Source of the DNA: Diplocarpon mali
Lineage: Eukaryota; Ascomycota; Leotiomycetes; Helotiales; Drepanopezizaceae
Reading direction: 5' to 3'
DNA length: 57,293 nt
NCBI GenBank assembly: GCA_024741835.1
Contig: JAENRP010000205.1
Coordinates: forward strand, 1-57,293
Part shown: in pieces, positions 23,571-34,202 of the stretch
How the letters are laid out: each line of letters opens with the position of its first letter
How positions within the stretch are numbered: the first letter of the stretch is position 1
Made by a program: the position numbers and the translations under genes
The notes under the pieces: generated by a model
The model's input: the letters and a program-made list of their open reading frames with translations, nothing else
The model's database searches: none
Told to the model about the DNA's origin: nothing

Positions 23571-24805
23571 TCACGACGCCTCCTCGGCCTGCACCTTCCT
23601 CACCACCCGGACCACGTGACGGAAGAGCGCGTCGTCCCTCGTCAAGCCGCACACCTGCTCCACGACGGCCTCGGCCTCCTGCGCGGCCATCAGGCTCGCC
23701 AGCTCCTCGCTCTCGGCATCGCCCTCGACGTTCTGGAAGCGGAAGGCCATCTCGGCCGCGTCGAGCAGCGCGTCAAACGGCTGTCCGGCCGCGGCCAACT
23801 CGGCCGCCGGGCCGATGAAGCGCTCTTTCCGGCTCAGCTTGCGCAGCGGCGCCCGCCCGACCCGCTCGACGGCATCCTCGAGATGAGGGTTGCCGATGCG
23901 GGTGATGATCTTCTCGACGTAGGCCTCCTGCTCCTCCTCCGAGATGCCGTGCTTGCCGACAATCAGCAGGCTGGTCTCGGCGAGGGCCCGTCGCACCTCG
24001 CCGAGGATCGTGGCATCCTGCAGCGCATCGAAGACCGTCGTCTTCTGGTGGTAGTATCCGTGGTACGCCGCCGCCGCGTGGCCGGTGTTGACGGTGAACA
24101 GCTTGCGCTCGATGTACGGGATCAGGTCGTCTACCCACTTGACGCCGTGGATGGCCGGCGGCGCGTGGTCGTGGAAGGGCGACCGGTCCACCACCCACTC
24201 GTAGAACTTCTCCAGCTTGACGTCCAGACCAGCGCCGGGATCCTGCGCGGGCACGATGCGGTCGATTGCCGAGTTGGCGTAGCGGGCCCGCTCGTGGTGA
24301 TCCCCGAGGCGGTCGGCCGAAGTGTTCTTGGGGTGCTTGATGTGCTCGGCCAGAGTGTCCGTGGCGCCGATGGCATTCTCGCACGCAATGACGGCGATAG
24401 GCGTCGCGTCGTTCGGCCGGGCATCGATCCCCTTCGCAATGACGGGCGCGATGAATTTCAGGACGTTGGGGCCGACGGAGCAGGTGACCACGTCAGCCGT
24501 CGCGATCTCCGCGATGACGTCCGCCTCGTGTGTTTTCGAGTTGATCGCGCGGTAATTGGAGATGGTCGTCGTGCTGTTGCCGTCGGCGCCGACCTGTATG
24601 ACCTTGTACGATCTGGTCTGCTGCAACTGGTTGATGATGCTGTCCATGACATCGCAGAAGACGACTTCGTAGCCCGAGTTGTAGAGGCTGCGGAGGAGCG
24701 TTAGGAGCAGATCGGGGCTTGGAGGATGACGATGGGCAAGACTGCTTACAATTCGGCTACGAAGCCTCGCCCGATATTGCCGGCACCGAAATGCACCGCC
24801 TTCAT
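23571..24805 (-). CDS. mpdA: Mannitol-1-phosphate 5-dehydrogenase
   Basis: Two exons, 24805-24750 and 24687-23571, are joined across a 62-nt intron to give 390 residues (Aspergillus enzymes have about 388). The first exon encodes the NAD-binding loop [14 protein letters not shown] (residues 5-18), and splicing restores [13 protein letters not shown]. The polyol-dehydrogenase signature appears as NSAIDRIVP, and [17 protein letters not shown] matches the active-site region of the long-chain family. The enzyme interconverts fructose 6-phosphate and mannitol 1-phosphate with NAD(H) in the cytosol, the entry step of fungal mannitol storage. The coding sequence is GC-rich, which opens a 362-codon antisense frame with no meaning. 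The symbol follows Aspergillus usage. Confidence 0.93.
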
Positions 24806-26289
24806 GTTTGCGGAAAAGGGGGTGAGGGGAACGAGACGGGATTGTGCAAGGCCGGGGTTGGGTAAGTAAGTCAAGTGCAGAGAGGAGTTGGTGAGTGAAG
24901 GAGATGGTGAGTAAAAAGGAGGTGGTCAGTGAAGAGGAGGAAGAGGAGAGGGGGGGTGGTCAGAGGAGAGACAGCAAGCGAGGGCTTGTTGTTTTTCAAG
25001 GTTGTGAGATGTGATGGTAAGCAAGGTGAGGGAATGAGGCCAGAGCGAGATAAAGGGGGGTTACAGAGCGACAGGAATGCAAGTACGGGAAGTACGCACG
25101 GCAACTATGAGTGTGTGTGTGTGTGTGTGTGTAAATATATACCTTGGCTTGTACCGCCCTCGAATCGATGCGATCGTGACGATGCGGTGCGCGGCGGCAT
25201 AGTGTGCAGCATAGAGTAATCCCGTCCGTCATGCTGCAGCATCAGATGCAACGGAACGCCTCGTTGCGGGGTTATTGTTGTTGGAGGGGGGGAGGGCGGC
25301 CGGGTCTGATCATTCGTTCGGCGTTGGTGCTGCCGGCTCTTCTGATAGTCCGCGAAGTAACTCTGTAGGGAGTAGACGACGCACTCCTTCATGCCATGAC
25401 GCAAAGTCGCCGGCAGCAGCCTCTTATTGGGTCTCATAACCCAGAGGCTATACAAGTGCACCGTACGGGAAGGTATTAGTTCATGCTCGCACATGTATCG
25501 CAAACCTGTGCAGCAACTGAGCGAGCCATGTTGCCATCGACCCTTTCACGCTCTGAGCCTTTCAACCTCGGTCCTGTTCCCCTATTTGCATGTCCACTGG
25601 ATGCTCCCATCCTACCGAGGTACGATGTCGATTGTGCAAGTTTCAGGTTCACCTCATGTGGATTCATTCGCCCACGATGTCCGGACCACGACTCCGTAGC
25701 CCCAAGTGAACCTCGCCGTAATCCTCCGCCGCCCCAGCCTAGTACTTCGGGTCCAGGCCCAGGCCCCTCGCTTGCCCCTGCCTCACATGGGCTTTGACAC
25801 TCGCGGCAACAGAGGACGAGAATGAGCAAGACAGAACAGAATGGATAGGATTAGGACAGGATGTATTAGAATACAACAGAACAGATCAGCTGCCGACCAT
25901 GAGATATGTCGACATGCGCACATGCCGCTTGTCCGATACACAATGCGAACATTAGATGCTTTTGGGTATCAGTGCGACCAGACAGTATAAAGTAGGTACC
26001 TTGTAGGCAGGCTTCCACCCCCTCCCACCTGCACGCGTTGACCTTGCCCGGCCTCCTCTGCGCCGTGTCTGAGACACCGACACCGACGCCGACACCGACG
26101 CCTCCCCGAACCAGTCGAAGAACGTGAGAACAAGAACTCCTCCGGGAACATCTCATCATATCCCCCGATGCAAGCCGCACTCTTCTCCCATGACAGGAAG
26201 AGTTGATGTTGACCGATGCAAATCGCTACAATCCAGATCCAAAACAGAACAAACCGGTTCTCACGGGGCGTATATACCGCGATCCAACC
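24806..26289. other. Intergenic with simple repeats
   Basis: No gene is supported. It holds the promoter of the mannitol-1-phosphate dehydrogenase gene, a GT microsatellite (25,111-25,132) and an imperfect GACACCGACGCC-type tandem tract at about 26,068-26,100. Short frames on both strands have repetitive or unnatural composition. Confidence 0.5.
25111..25132. repeat. (GT)11 microsatellite
   Basis: Eleven perfect GT units are followed by an AT-rich TAAATATATA stretch. Confidence 0.95.
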
Positions 26290-27819
26290 CTAGGGAATCC
26301 AAGTCAGGACGACGATACTATCGAGGGGGTCGCTCTCCATCGTAGGGACCTCCTCTGTAGGTCCGTACCACCGCTCGTCACTCCAACTCTTGTGGTAGAC
26401 TTGCTTGACGCGGCCATCGCCTTCCTTGCGAGCTCCAAGCAGGTGCCAGGCTTTCTTCTTCCCTGATCGAGCAAGACTCTTCCGCAAGGAGCCATAGTAA
26501 AAACTGAACGCCACATCCTCCACGCTGGCCTCGGTTTTGTCGTGATCCTCCCAGTTGAAAGTGCGCTCCGTCTGCAGAGGGTCAAAATCGATTCCTTGCG
26601 GGTAATGCGCAACCGAGTAGCCATTGGTGAGGATGAAGTTGTCCTTGAATCGAAACCTCTGCAATACGCAGGCCTCTCCGCAAGCATCTGCTACAATGTG
26701 CATCTGGTCTGGGGTGAAGTGATGCCAAGATTTGTAATGGTGGATCGAGTGAAAGGTGCGGCCCGATTCATAGACACCAGAGGCGTCGCCAAATTGATCT
26801 GCTTGGAGGAGTGATGGCATGTATGTGAGACTGATATCCGTGAGGTTCGACAAGCAGTTGTATAGCAACCGATCTCCCTGATCAGAATCCCATAGAAAGC
26901 CGCCTGCATTCTCCTCCTTTTTCTCCAAGCACGGCAGGGACACAATTTTCTCTGCAGTTGGTGCAGTCAGGATTATACCACCTCCCCCGTATGCAAAAGG
27001 TGCTCCATTACTGAGGAGCCAGTCCGCCCGCTCTGTGAATGTACCAATGTAGAAGTGTTGTTGAGGGTCGTACTTTGAGAGGGCTTGCTTGAAATCGTGT
27101 ATACACGGAAAGAACGTATCGTCATCGATGAGGGCCAGGTATTTGCGGTTCGGACGGGTCGGGTGGTTATACAGCATACGGACAAGATCGACATATCTGC
27201 CAGCCATATTGAGGTCGAGACTTGAAGGAACCACTGTGGCATTGATGCCCAACGACTCGAGCTTTTCCGCCGCCAGCTTCAGGTTCTCATCCGTGGTATC
27301 AAAGAGGGCTAGGATGATTCCGGCGCCGTTCGAATGCCCATTGCCATCGGTAAGCCATCGCGCCCACTCCTTAATGGGAGAGGTCTTCTCGTTGTTGAAC
27401 CGGTCGTAGGTTGTCGAGGCAGCAAACAGCAGCTCGGAGGCATCGATCTGATCAGGGCGCGGGGAATGCTTTATATGCACATTGACCACGCTTCCGGCAG
27501 GGAGGGCAGACTTTCTGCTGATGCTGAGGTTGGCGAAGGAGTCTGGGAAGAGATCGTCATCGATGACCGTAATCGACTTGCGCTCACCTTGATCCGGAAT
27601 GTAGCGGATTGTGCGCGACGCAAACGAGATCTCTGGCCCAATTTTGTTTTCTTTTAACAGCTGTTTGACGAAAGAGAGATCGTCGATGCCGTCGATCGAG
27701 GAGGAGAACGTCCCCGTGTCTGCGTAGTAGAAGCCAGACAGTCCGGGCCAGAACCATAAAAGGGCACAGATGCCACAGCCGGCGGCAATCCACCGTTGTA
27801 GGGGAGTCCGAGGTAACAT
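26290..27819 (-). CDS. Fringe-like / GT31-type glycosyltransferase, type II membrane protein
   Basis: A single exon encodes 509 residues. A short N-terminus is followed by one membrane anchor at about 10-30, and the rest is lumenal. The donor-binding DDD motif is in ALIDDDTFFPC (Asp232-234). FAYGGGGIILT (275-285) and the later HHYKSWH (360-366) match the Fringe-like DUF604/GT31 layout found in many fungi. Potential N-glycosylation sites (NLS, NAT, NLT) are present. The protein probably adds a hexose or hexosamine to glycoproteins or cell-wall glycans in the Golgi. The substrate is not known for this fungal group. The C-terminal 110 residues are basic and less conserved. Confidence 0.8.
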   Translation of the reverse strand: MLPRTPLQRWIAAGCGICALLWFWPGLSGFYYADTGTFSSSIDGIDDLSFVKQLLKENKIGPEISFASRTIRYIPDQGERKSITVIDDDLFPDSFANLSISRKSALPAGSVVNVHIKHSPRPDQIDASELLFAASTTYDRFNNEKTSPIKEWARWLTDGNGHSNGAGIILALFDTTDENLKLAAEKLESLGINATVVPSSLDLNMAGRYVDLVRMLYNHPTRPNRKYLALIDDDTFFPCIHDFKQALSKYDPQQHFYIGTFTERADWLLSNGAPFAYGGGGIILTAPTAEKIVSLPCLEKKEENAGGFLWDSDQGDRLLYNCLSNLTDISLTYMPSLLQADQFGDASGVYESGRTFHSIHHYKSWHHFTPDQMHIVADACGEACVLQRFRFKDNFILTNGYSVAHYPQGIDFDPLQTERTFNWEDHDKTEASVEDVAFSFYYGSLRKSLARSGKKKAWHLLGARKEGDGRVKQVYHKSWSDERWYGPTEEVPTMESDPLDSIVVLTWIP

Positions 27820-28829
27820 GGCAAGATACGATGGTAGCTACTAGGTAGTATTCAGCAAAGAAGACACACCATGAGAAGTTAATGACAGAGCCAAAAGCTG
27901 AATATTATGTGTTCGGTGTGGTACATTATGTTCGCAAAAGGGGTAGTTCCACTATATTACACGGCTGATAAGGTGGAGCACGGGGCTGTGGCTGTGGCTG
28001 TGGCTGTGGTCTTGCAGATTGGATCATTCATTCTAGTACTAAGGCGAAAAGGCTAATGTGGTTTTTCGAAGCAAAGATTTTCTGTGGTAGATCTGCGAAT
28101 CTGCGGTGGGGGGAAGGATCAACAGAACTTATCCCTATCGAGTAAATTGTAGCTCAAAATATTGCAGGAAAGGGGCCGATATTTATACAGTAGGTAGGTA
28201 GTATGAACCTCGTTAATGATTTAGCGAGCCCCTATTCAGATGACCCTACCTAAGGCACATAAGTAGGTACCTATGTTCCAACCAAGTCTCTCCGATCAAT
28301 TGTGCCCGCATAGGCCGTCTCGCTGGGGTCTTCAAAGGTCTACACTCCCTTGATTTCATTCGACTTGATTCGAGTATAAAGTGGATCTCAACCAGGGAAG
28401 GAAACCAACCGAGAGTACCGAGTAAGACTTCTTACCACTTACTTCGTCGCAGGCCAAACAAACATCACTTGAAAGCATACTATACTCAACCTTGCAAGCG
28501 CACTGTCAAGCCCCTTTGAAAACGCGCTAATACAAATATTAATTTGAAGTACTCTGGTATAAAAGCGAGCGGAACGAGCAGCGAACGCTTTAACATCAAG
28601 ATTATCGGTGCACTGAGCTGAATATTAATATCTACATAATAAATTACTGTTATTTTATTTCAACTCTGGTGGATCGGTTCCCCTGTCATCGAGTTTATGC
28701 AGCTTTATGAACAACATTACTCACTTTTCCAGCGGGCTGCAAATGTGGACCTTTAGTTCTTAGGGGTAGATGAGCTTTTGGTTGGTTAATGTCCATGTGA
28801 TGAAAAGGCCCTCAATTTCAGAACATTGA

Positions 28830-29110
28830 GAACACCAAAAAAAGAGTGAGTATACTCCGAGTGGCAATGTTCCCTAATAGTGGAGTATGAGTGAGTACAG
28901 TAGAACCTTGGGTGTCTGCCAAGGAAAGAGAGAAAGGAACAGAGAAAAGGGCATGCTCAAGAGTAGATTTCGGAAATAGGCGGATAGCAATAGCAAGGAA
29001 GAATGACTGGATAGGAGGATTTCGCGTAGAGACGAGCCGCTGCTTACAAATATAGTAGGGGGAAGGATTGCAGGAAAGCACTTTCGTAGGGGTCAAAGAT
29101 TACTCGTTTC
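28830..29110 (+). repeat. Dispersed repeat family C, copy 1
   Basis: The block TAGTGGAGTATGAGTG...TTGGGTGTCTGCC matches 32,870-32,935 and 38,680-38,720. The block GGATAGGAGGATTTCGCG...GCTTACAAAT matches 46,660-46,725. Read on the minus strand, three copies give similar peptides, (A/V)DTxG followed by a Leu/Thr-rich stretch. Identity by eye is roughly 65-75 per cent. Boundaries are approximate. Confidence 0.5.
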
Positions 29111-29590
29111 AGATGCGAAAAGTACATCTGCATAGGATCTTGTACTAGCTTACCTAGAACCATATTACAAAGTAACTGTATATTACTAACTCGCCCTATG
29201 AAGCTCCTCTTTACTATTCCTCTAGCAAACAATATAATTGAACCTGCAAAGGAGCCAATGGCAGAGCCATGGCCTAGGAATCGTGCAAGGACTTCAAACG
29301 CAAGGTTGGAGTCTTTTCAAGCTATTTATTTGGTCTACACATTAACTCCCAAGTCTGAAAGTAAAGGGGAAGGAGACTTTTGATTAGTCCTGAATTTGTA
29401 GTCTTCATATTGTTTGGCGTCTTGCGTTATGCTGTATATAAATTCCTTCACATTTTCGGCCACACATTCAATGTCTTGCAATACAATTCCTTGGTGTCTT
29501 AAGGCTCCATATAGACTAGGGAGTATGGATTAATGTCTTTCTACTACTAGTCCGTCCACCTGGAAGCTAGTCTTTGTTTAGTTTAGTTGA
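29050..29590 (-). pseudogene. Decayed coding relic, unknown origin
   Basis: Read on the minus strand, broken frames give protein-like pieces: LYGALRHQGIVLQDIECVAE... (about 29,500 downwards) continuing to a lysine-rich stretch, then after stops DSNLAFEVLARFLGHGSAIG and GSIILFARGIVKRSF. Composition and helical pattern look natural, but stops and a frame change separate the pieces. It sits just outside the Tc1 relics and overlaps repeat family C. It may be a transposon-borne gene or a gene broken by RIP. I cannot name a family. Confidence 0.35.
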
Positions 29591-29611
29591 TCTGCAGGGG
29601 AAAATGCTATA

Positions 29612-30900
29612 TACTTAGTCTATGGCGAAATAATCTGAGGTTTTCTATCTATGCGCTATACTAGAACCTTCTATTGTGCAAGGGTTTCGATAAGGGGTAC
29701 TGCTAATAAATAAAGGATGCTGATTTGCCGCTTTTATAGTATATTCTTTAAGAAATCAATATAAATTCGATATCTTAAGTACTAATCTTTAAAATACTAT
29801 AAAAATAAACGTTTTAAAACGATCGATTAAAATATAAGACTTTGTATTATAATACTAGTTTCATTTAAGATTAAATTGCCTTATAATTAAATCTAACTAT
29901 TAGTTAAGTTTAATACGCTCTTTTATATTAACTTACTCTTTAAAAGAAACGCTATTACGGTCGAAAAGTCTTATTAAATACGCCTTAATGCAAACGTCTT
30001 ATTAAATGGGTTATATCTTTAAGAATAGCTTAATATACTTAATAGGCTAATATTCCTACGATTTTGAATTTCGATTATAGAGAATATGCAATTCGAATAG
30101 CATTTAAAAAAGAGGGGTATATTCGATATATTATATAATAAAAGCCTCCTTTTATATATAAAAATAAGATATAGCGACTTTAATAGGCTATTAAGTATAA
30201 AGATTAGATAGAAGAATAATAGTTTATAGTTTATTAAAGTGATAAGACTTAGGTTTAGCTAAGAAAATATATAAAAGATTAGATTACTTAAAAGATAGGA
30301 GATAATAAGCTATATAATTCAAATTGTATAGAAGATTGATATTAAAAGAAGATTAGATAGATATTTTAAGGTATAATATTAAGGAAGTACAGCTAATATA
30401 AGGGGTTATTTTAAAAAAAGGATTAAAAGACAATTAATAAAGGTTCTTACTTGAGAATTATTATCCCTTTAATTTAAGAGCTTCTTTTAAAGTACCTAAA
30501 GCTCAAATTTTAATAAGATAATGCAAAAGGGCACGCTTTTAAGTATATGTAATTAGTATTTAAAGTAATTAGGATTACTCCTATATCTTAGCCACCTTAT
30601 TCCTTTGATTTAAATCCAATTGAGACTATATAGGATTATATAAAGGATTATATAAAGGAGAAATACCTTAATATTTATAGCTCTTATAATAGACTATAAG
30701 TAGCAGTACTTAAAGCTTAGGAATTAATAATAGTTAAGATAATTAAAGATTTGATTAAGGAAATGCTAAATAGATATAAAGTAGTAATTAATATAAAAGG
30801 TGGCTATATAAAATACTAAGGAATTTAATAAAAGCAGCATTGCCAAGAATCTAGCGTGCATAGATAGGAAACCTTAAATTATTACACCTTATACGAAGTA
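29612..30900 (+). mobile_element. Tc1/mariner (DD34E) transposon relic, copy 1
   Basis: The element is 1,289 bp from TA to TA. Terminal inverted repeats of about 45 bp are visible: the left end reads TACTTAGTCTATGGCG..., the right end reversed reads TACTTCGTATAAGGTG..., and both contain the core GAGGTTTYCTATCTATG. In one frame the catalytic triad of a Tc1 transposase can be placed: Asp at 30,241 (SDKT), Asp at 30,517 (DNAKGHAF) and Glu at 30,622 (DLNPIE), with 91 and 34 residues between them. The frame holds many stops, including TAG where Trp codons would be expected, so the gene is dead. AT-richness and C-to-T/G-to-A change point to RIP. It shares its right-hand TA with copy 2. Confidence 0.9.
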
Positions 30901-32187
30901 CTTAGTCCATAGGGAAATAATTTGAGGTTTTCTATCTATGCGCTATACTAAAACCTTCTATTATGCAAGGGTTTCGATAAGGGGTACTACTAATAAATAA
31001 AGGATGCTGATTTGCCGCTTTTATAGTATATTCTTTAAGAAATCAATATGAATTCGATATCTTAAGTACTAATCCTTAAAATATTATAAAAATAAACGTC
31101 TTAAAACAATCAATTAAAATATAAGACTTTATATTATAATACTAGTTTCACTTAAGATCAGATTGCCTTATAATTAAATCTAACTATTAGTTAAGTTTAA
31201 TACGCTCTTTTATATCGACTTACTCTTTAAAAGAAACGCTATTGCAGTCGAAAAGCCTTATTAAATACACCTTAATGCAAATGTCTTATTAAATAGGTTA
31301 TATCTTTAAGAATAGCTCAATATACTTAATAGGCCGATATTCCTACGATTTTGAATTTCGATTATAGAAAATACGTAATTTAAATAGCATTTAAAAAAGA
31401 GGGGTATATTCGACGTATTATATAATAAAAGCCTCCTCTTATATATATAAATAAGATATAGCGACTTCAATAGGCTATTAAGTATAAAGATTAGATAGAA
31501 AAACAATAGTTTACAATCTATTAAAGTGATAAAACTTAGGTTTAGCTAGGAAAATATATAAAAGATTAAATTACTTAAAAGATAGGAGATAATAAGCTAT
31601 ATAATTCAAATTGTATAAAAGATCGATACTAAAGGAAGATTAGATAGATATTTTAAAGTATAATATTAAGGAAGTATAGCTAATATAAGGGGTTATTTTA
31701 AGAAAAGGATTAAAAGACAATTAATAAAGGTTCTTACTTTAGAATTATTATCCCTTTAATTCAAGAGCTTCTTTCAAAGTACCTAAAGCTTAAATTTCAA
31801 TAAGATAATACAAAAGGGCACGCTTTTAAGTATATGCAATTAGTATTTAAAGCAATTAGGATTACTCCTATATCTTAGCCACCTTATTCCCCTGATTTGA
31901 ATCTAATTAAGACTATATAGGATTATATAAAGGATTATATAGAAGAGAAATACCCTAATATTTATAGCTCTTATAATAGACTATAAGTAGCAGTACTTAA
32001 AGCTTAAGAATCAATAACAGTTAAGATAATTAGAGATTTGATTAGGGAAATGCCGAATAGATATAAAGCAGTAATTAACGTAGAAGGTAGCTATACAAAA
32101 TACTAAGGAATTCAATAAAAGCAGCATTGCCAAGAATCTAGCGTGCATAGATAGGAAACCTCAAATTATTACACCCTATACGAAGTA
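30899..32187 (+). mobile_element. Tc1/mariner (DD34E) transposon relic, copy 2
   Basis: This is a second head-to-tail copy, also exactly 1,289 bp, starting on the same TA that ends copy 1. Inverted repeats match copy 1. The transposase positions are at 31,528 (Asp), 31,804 (Asp) and 31,909, where the catalytic Glu codon has become AAG (Lys), a G-to-A change as RIP makes. PPYSPDLN is intact here, while copy 1 reads PPYSFDLN. Differences between the two copies are nearly all transitions and no length changes accumulate. Neither copy can encode a transposase. Confidence 0.9.
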
Positions 32188-34202
32188 CATCACACCTAGA
32201 CTGACCTAGCTCCTTTGCGTCTCATTCCCTCTGAAATATTCTAAGTTGTGGGGCAATATCACACACTGTACTATGGGGGGTTTTTTTTTCGCATACATCA
32301 TAGATTAAAACCCACTGATCTATATGCCACCTCAAGGGTGAGTTTATCAATTTGAAAACAATATGTTGGTACGCAGATTCCTATGCAAGAGGCAAGCTGC
32401 CCTCGTTCCTGGGGTCATCCCACACAGCTGTACCATATGCGATATAAGGGGTTTCGTATATATTTCGGACGGCTGTTCAGCCGGAGGACTTCGGAAGGAT
32501 ATCCATATGCGGCTAGGAGGGACTACAGGAGGGAGGACATTCATAGGTATAAAGGTACCATCTCAGTCATATAGAGATAGACAGACATTACAATAGATTC
32601 TTTTTAATAATAAGTACTCAACTATATTCATATGAATATCGATTACCGGTATAGAACCTACACAATGAGTATTATTTTGAAACAAAGTCTTCTTTTAATA
32701 TGAGGATAGCATTATATGTAAGACTGATTTCTTCGTGCTTTGAACGTGTAGCCAATAAAAACAGAGCGAATATTACGATAGTTTAAAGGCCAGATTTTAC
32801 GTTAGCCAGTTAGCTTTTAGGATGTCATCGCCGAAGCACTGTGTTATAGCCCAACATATAGGCTTACACTCTGAATGGCTATTGCCCTTGTTAGTGGAGT
32901 ATTAATGTGAAGGTCTGAACCCATGGTGTCAGCGAAATAAAAAAAAAATCGGGAGTAGAGCGAGAAGATGCATCCACGTCTCGCGAGGGCGTAATAGGCC
33001 AGAAAATAATACAGAGGAAGAACGAGAGAGGAGGAGGGCCATGAAAAATGCTTGACGACCAACGCTGGCTTGCTTATACTTCCGTGATAGCGTACAGTAG
33101 CGGGTACACCTCTGGCCCTAAGCCAAAGAGTCAATACAGAGAGGCGGACCGACGACCTGTATGGTAGAAAAACCTCTCCATAGCTCTGGTCTTTTTGCGT
33201 CGCGGCAATCACTTTTCAGCCGATATCGGGCAGCTTTGAAGAGAGGTATGCCGAGAATACGGATATGCTGAAGCACCTCTTAGATATGAAGGCAGTTCAA
33301 AGTCGAGACATCCATTTACTTAGTTCGGACCATGGGAGTCTCTCTGCTATCAACGATCTAGGCAGATGCGTATTCCACGTTTGTCAACTTGGAAATTTTT
33401 TCTATTTGCGAAAAAAGTTGGTACAAGGTACAGCGAAGGTGACCAAGATTGGAACCATGAAGAGAGCAAGGGGCGAAAGCTTCTGCGATTTTCCGTGCAA
33501 AGGTCGAGAGATACTTGGAGGCTGGAGGGTTAGTGATCTAGATGAGTGTAATGGAAATTAGCATACCGCTTGTAACGTCTTACAGCTGGTGGCGGTCGCA
33601 TCTCTGTGATGAGTAGGCAATTCCACCAGTCTACTGGTATCGAAATATACCCCCCTGGTACTTCTCTACAGGGGCTAGCTGATACGCGCTGAAAGTGGTA
33701 AGATGCACATTGCTTATGGGAGTAAGTCTCCCTCAAACTTTTCAAAGATGCAAAGAAGCGTCTCTGGCAAGGGGTGATGTTCACTTATCACTGATCTGTA
33801 CTGAGATAGCTGGCAATACTTAAGTTCATTGCCTCTGCCAATGGTTGGTACTAGCTACAAATCAGCAATCCAATCAGTATGTGTCTACATGAGTTCCAGA
33901 GCACCCGAGCTGACACGGCTAGGGGCAAGCAGGACGAGTGTCGAAAAATGCCACAAGACACTGCGGGTAGGTTATTATTTTTCATTTTTGTTCCCAGGGT
34001 GGATATCTCAGTACAGCGAAGTTAGAACCTTCGAGATAGGCTCTAGAAATGGTCTTCTTATGAAAAGGGAAAAAACACACGGTACCACTTGCACAGTACT
34101 AAAACCACACATCACAAATCCCTGACCGCCAAAGATCTTGAGAGCTAGTCTGCTCAGAAACGAATGTTTGAGCATTTTCGGTATCCTCTGCGTGCAAAAT
34201 TA
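32188..34202. other. Intergenic, repeat-bearing, no supported gene
   Basis: A G/T homopolymer tract lies at 32,275-32,290, repeat family C copy 2 at 32,860-33,080, and scattered short frames without domains elsewhere. The last few hundred bases are the 3' flank of the GH30 gene. Confidence 0.5.
32860..33080 (+). repeat. Dispersed repeat family C, copy 2
   Basis: GTTAGTGGAGTATTAATG...AACCCATGGTGTCAGCG matches copy 1 at 28,875-28,920 and copy 3 at 38,680-38,720. A weaker GACGACC...GGCTTGCTTATAC match continues to about 33,080. Copies 2 and 3 share a CCCATGGTGTC core. Confidence 0.45.

Larger units (their letters stand above)
27820..29611. other. Intergenic and edge of a repeat island
   Basis: The stretch begins with the glycosyltransferase promoter. 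A TGTGGC hexamer is repeated near 27,985-28,010. At 28,504-28,662 a 159-bp TG...CA segment with an internal TATAAAAG could be a broken solo LTR, but it lacks a target duplication. Repeat family C (28,830-29,110) and a decayed minus-strand coding relic (29,050-29,590) follow. Confidence 0.5.

Noticed and set aside
23616..24704. 362-codon open frame on the plus strand
   Set aside because: It is antisense to mannitol-1-phosphate 5-dehydrogenase. GC-rich third positions remove stops on the other strand. The composition (Arg, Val, Asp, Leu rich) is typical of such shadows.
25425..25460. tRNA-Met-like anticodon loop (CTCATAA between complementary bases)
   Set aside because: No matching A box, B box or acceptor stem at the right distances.
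19642..27819. Secondary-metabolite gene cluster (SDR, esterase-like and transferase genes on one strand)
   Set aside because: No polyketide, peptide or terpene synthase, P450, transporter or cluster regulator is present, and the set includes the primary-metabolism mannitol enzyme.
29612..32187. CRISPR-like or satellite array
   Set aside because: The repetition is two long units of 1,289 bp with inverted terminal repeats and transposase motifs, not short spaced repeats. CRISPR is also not expected in a fungus.
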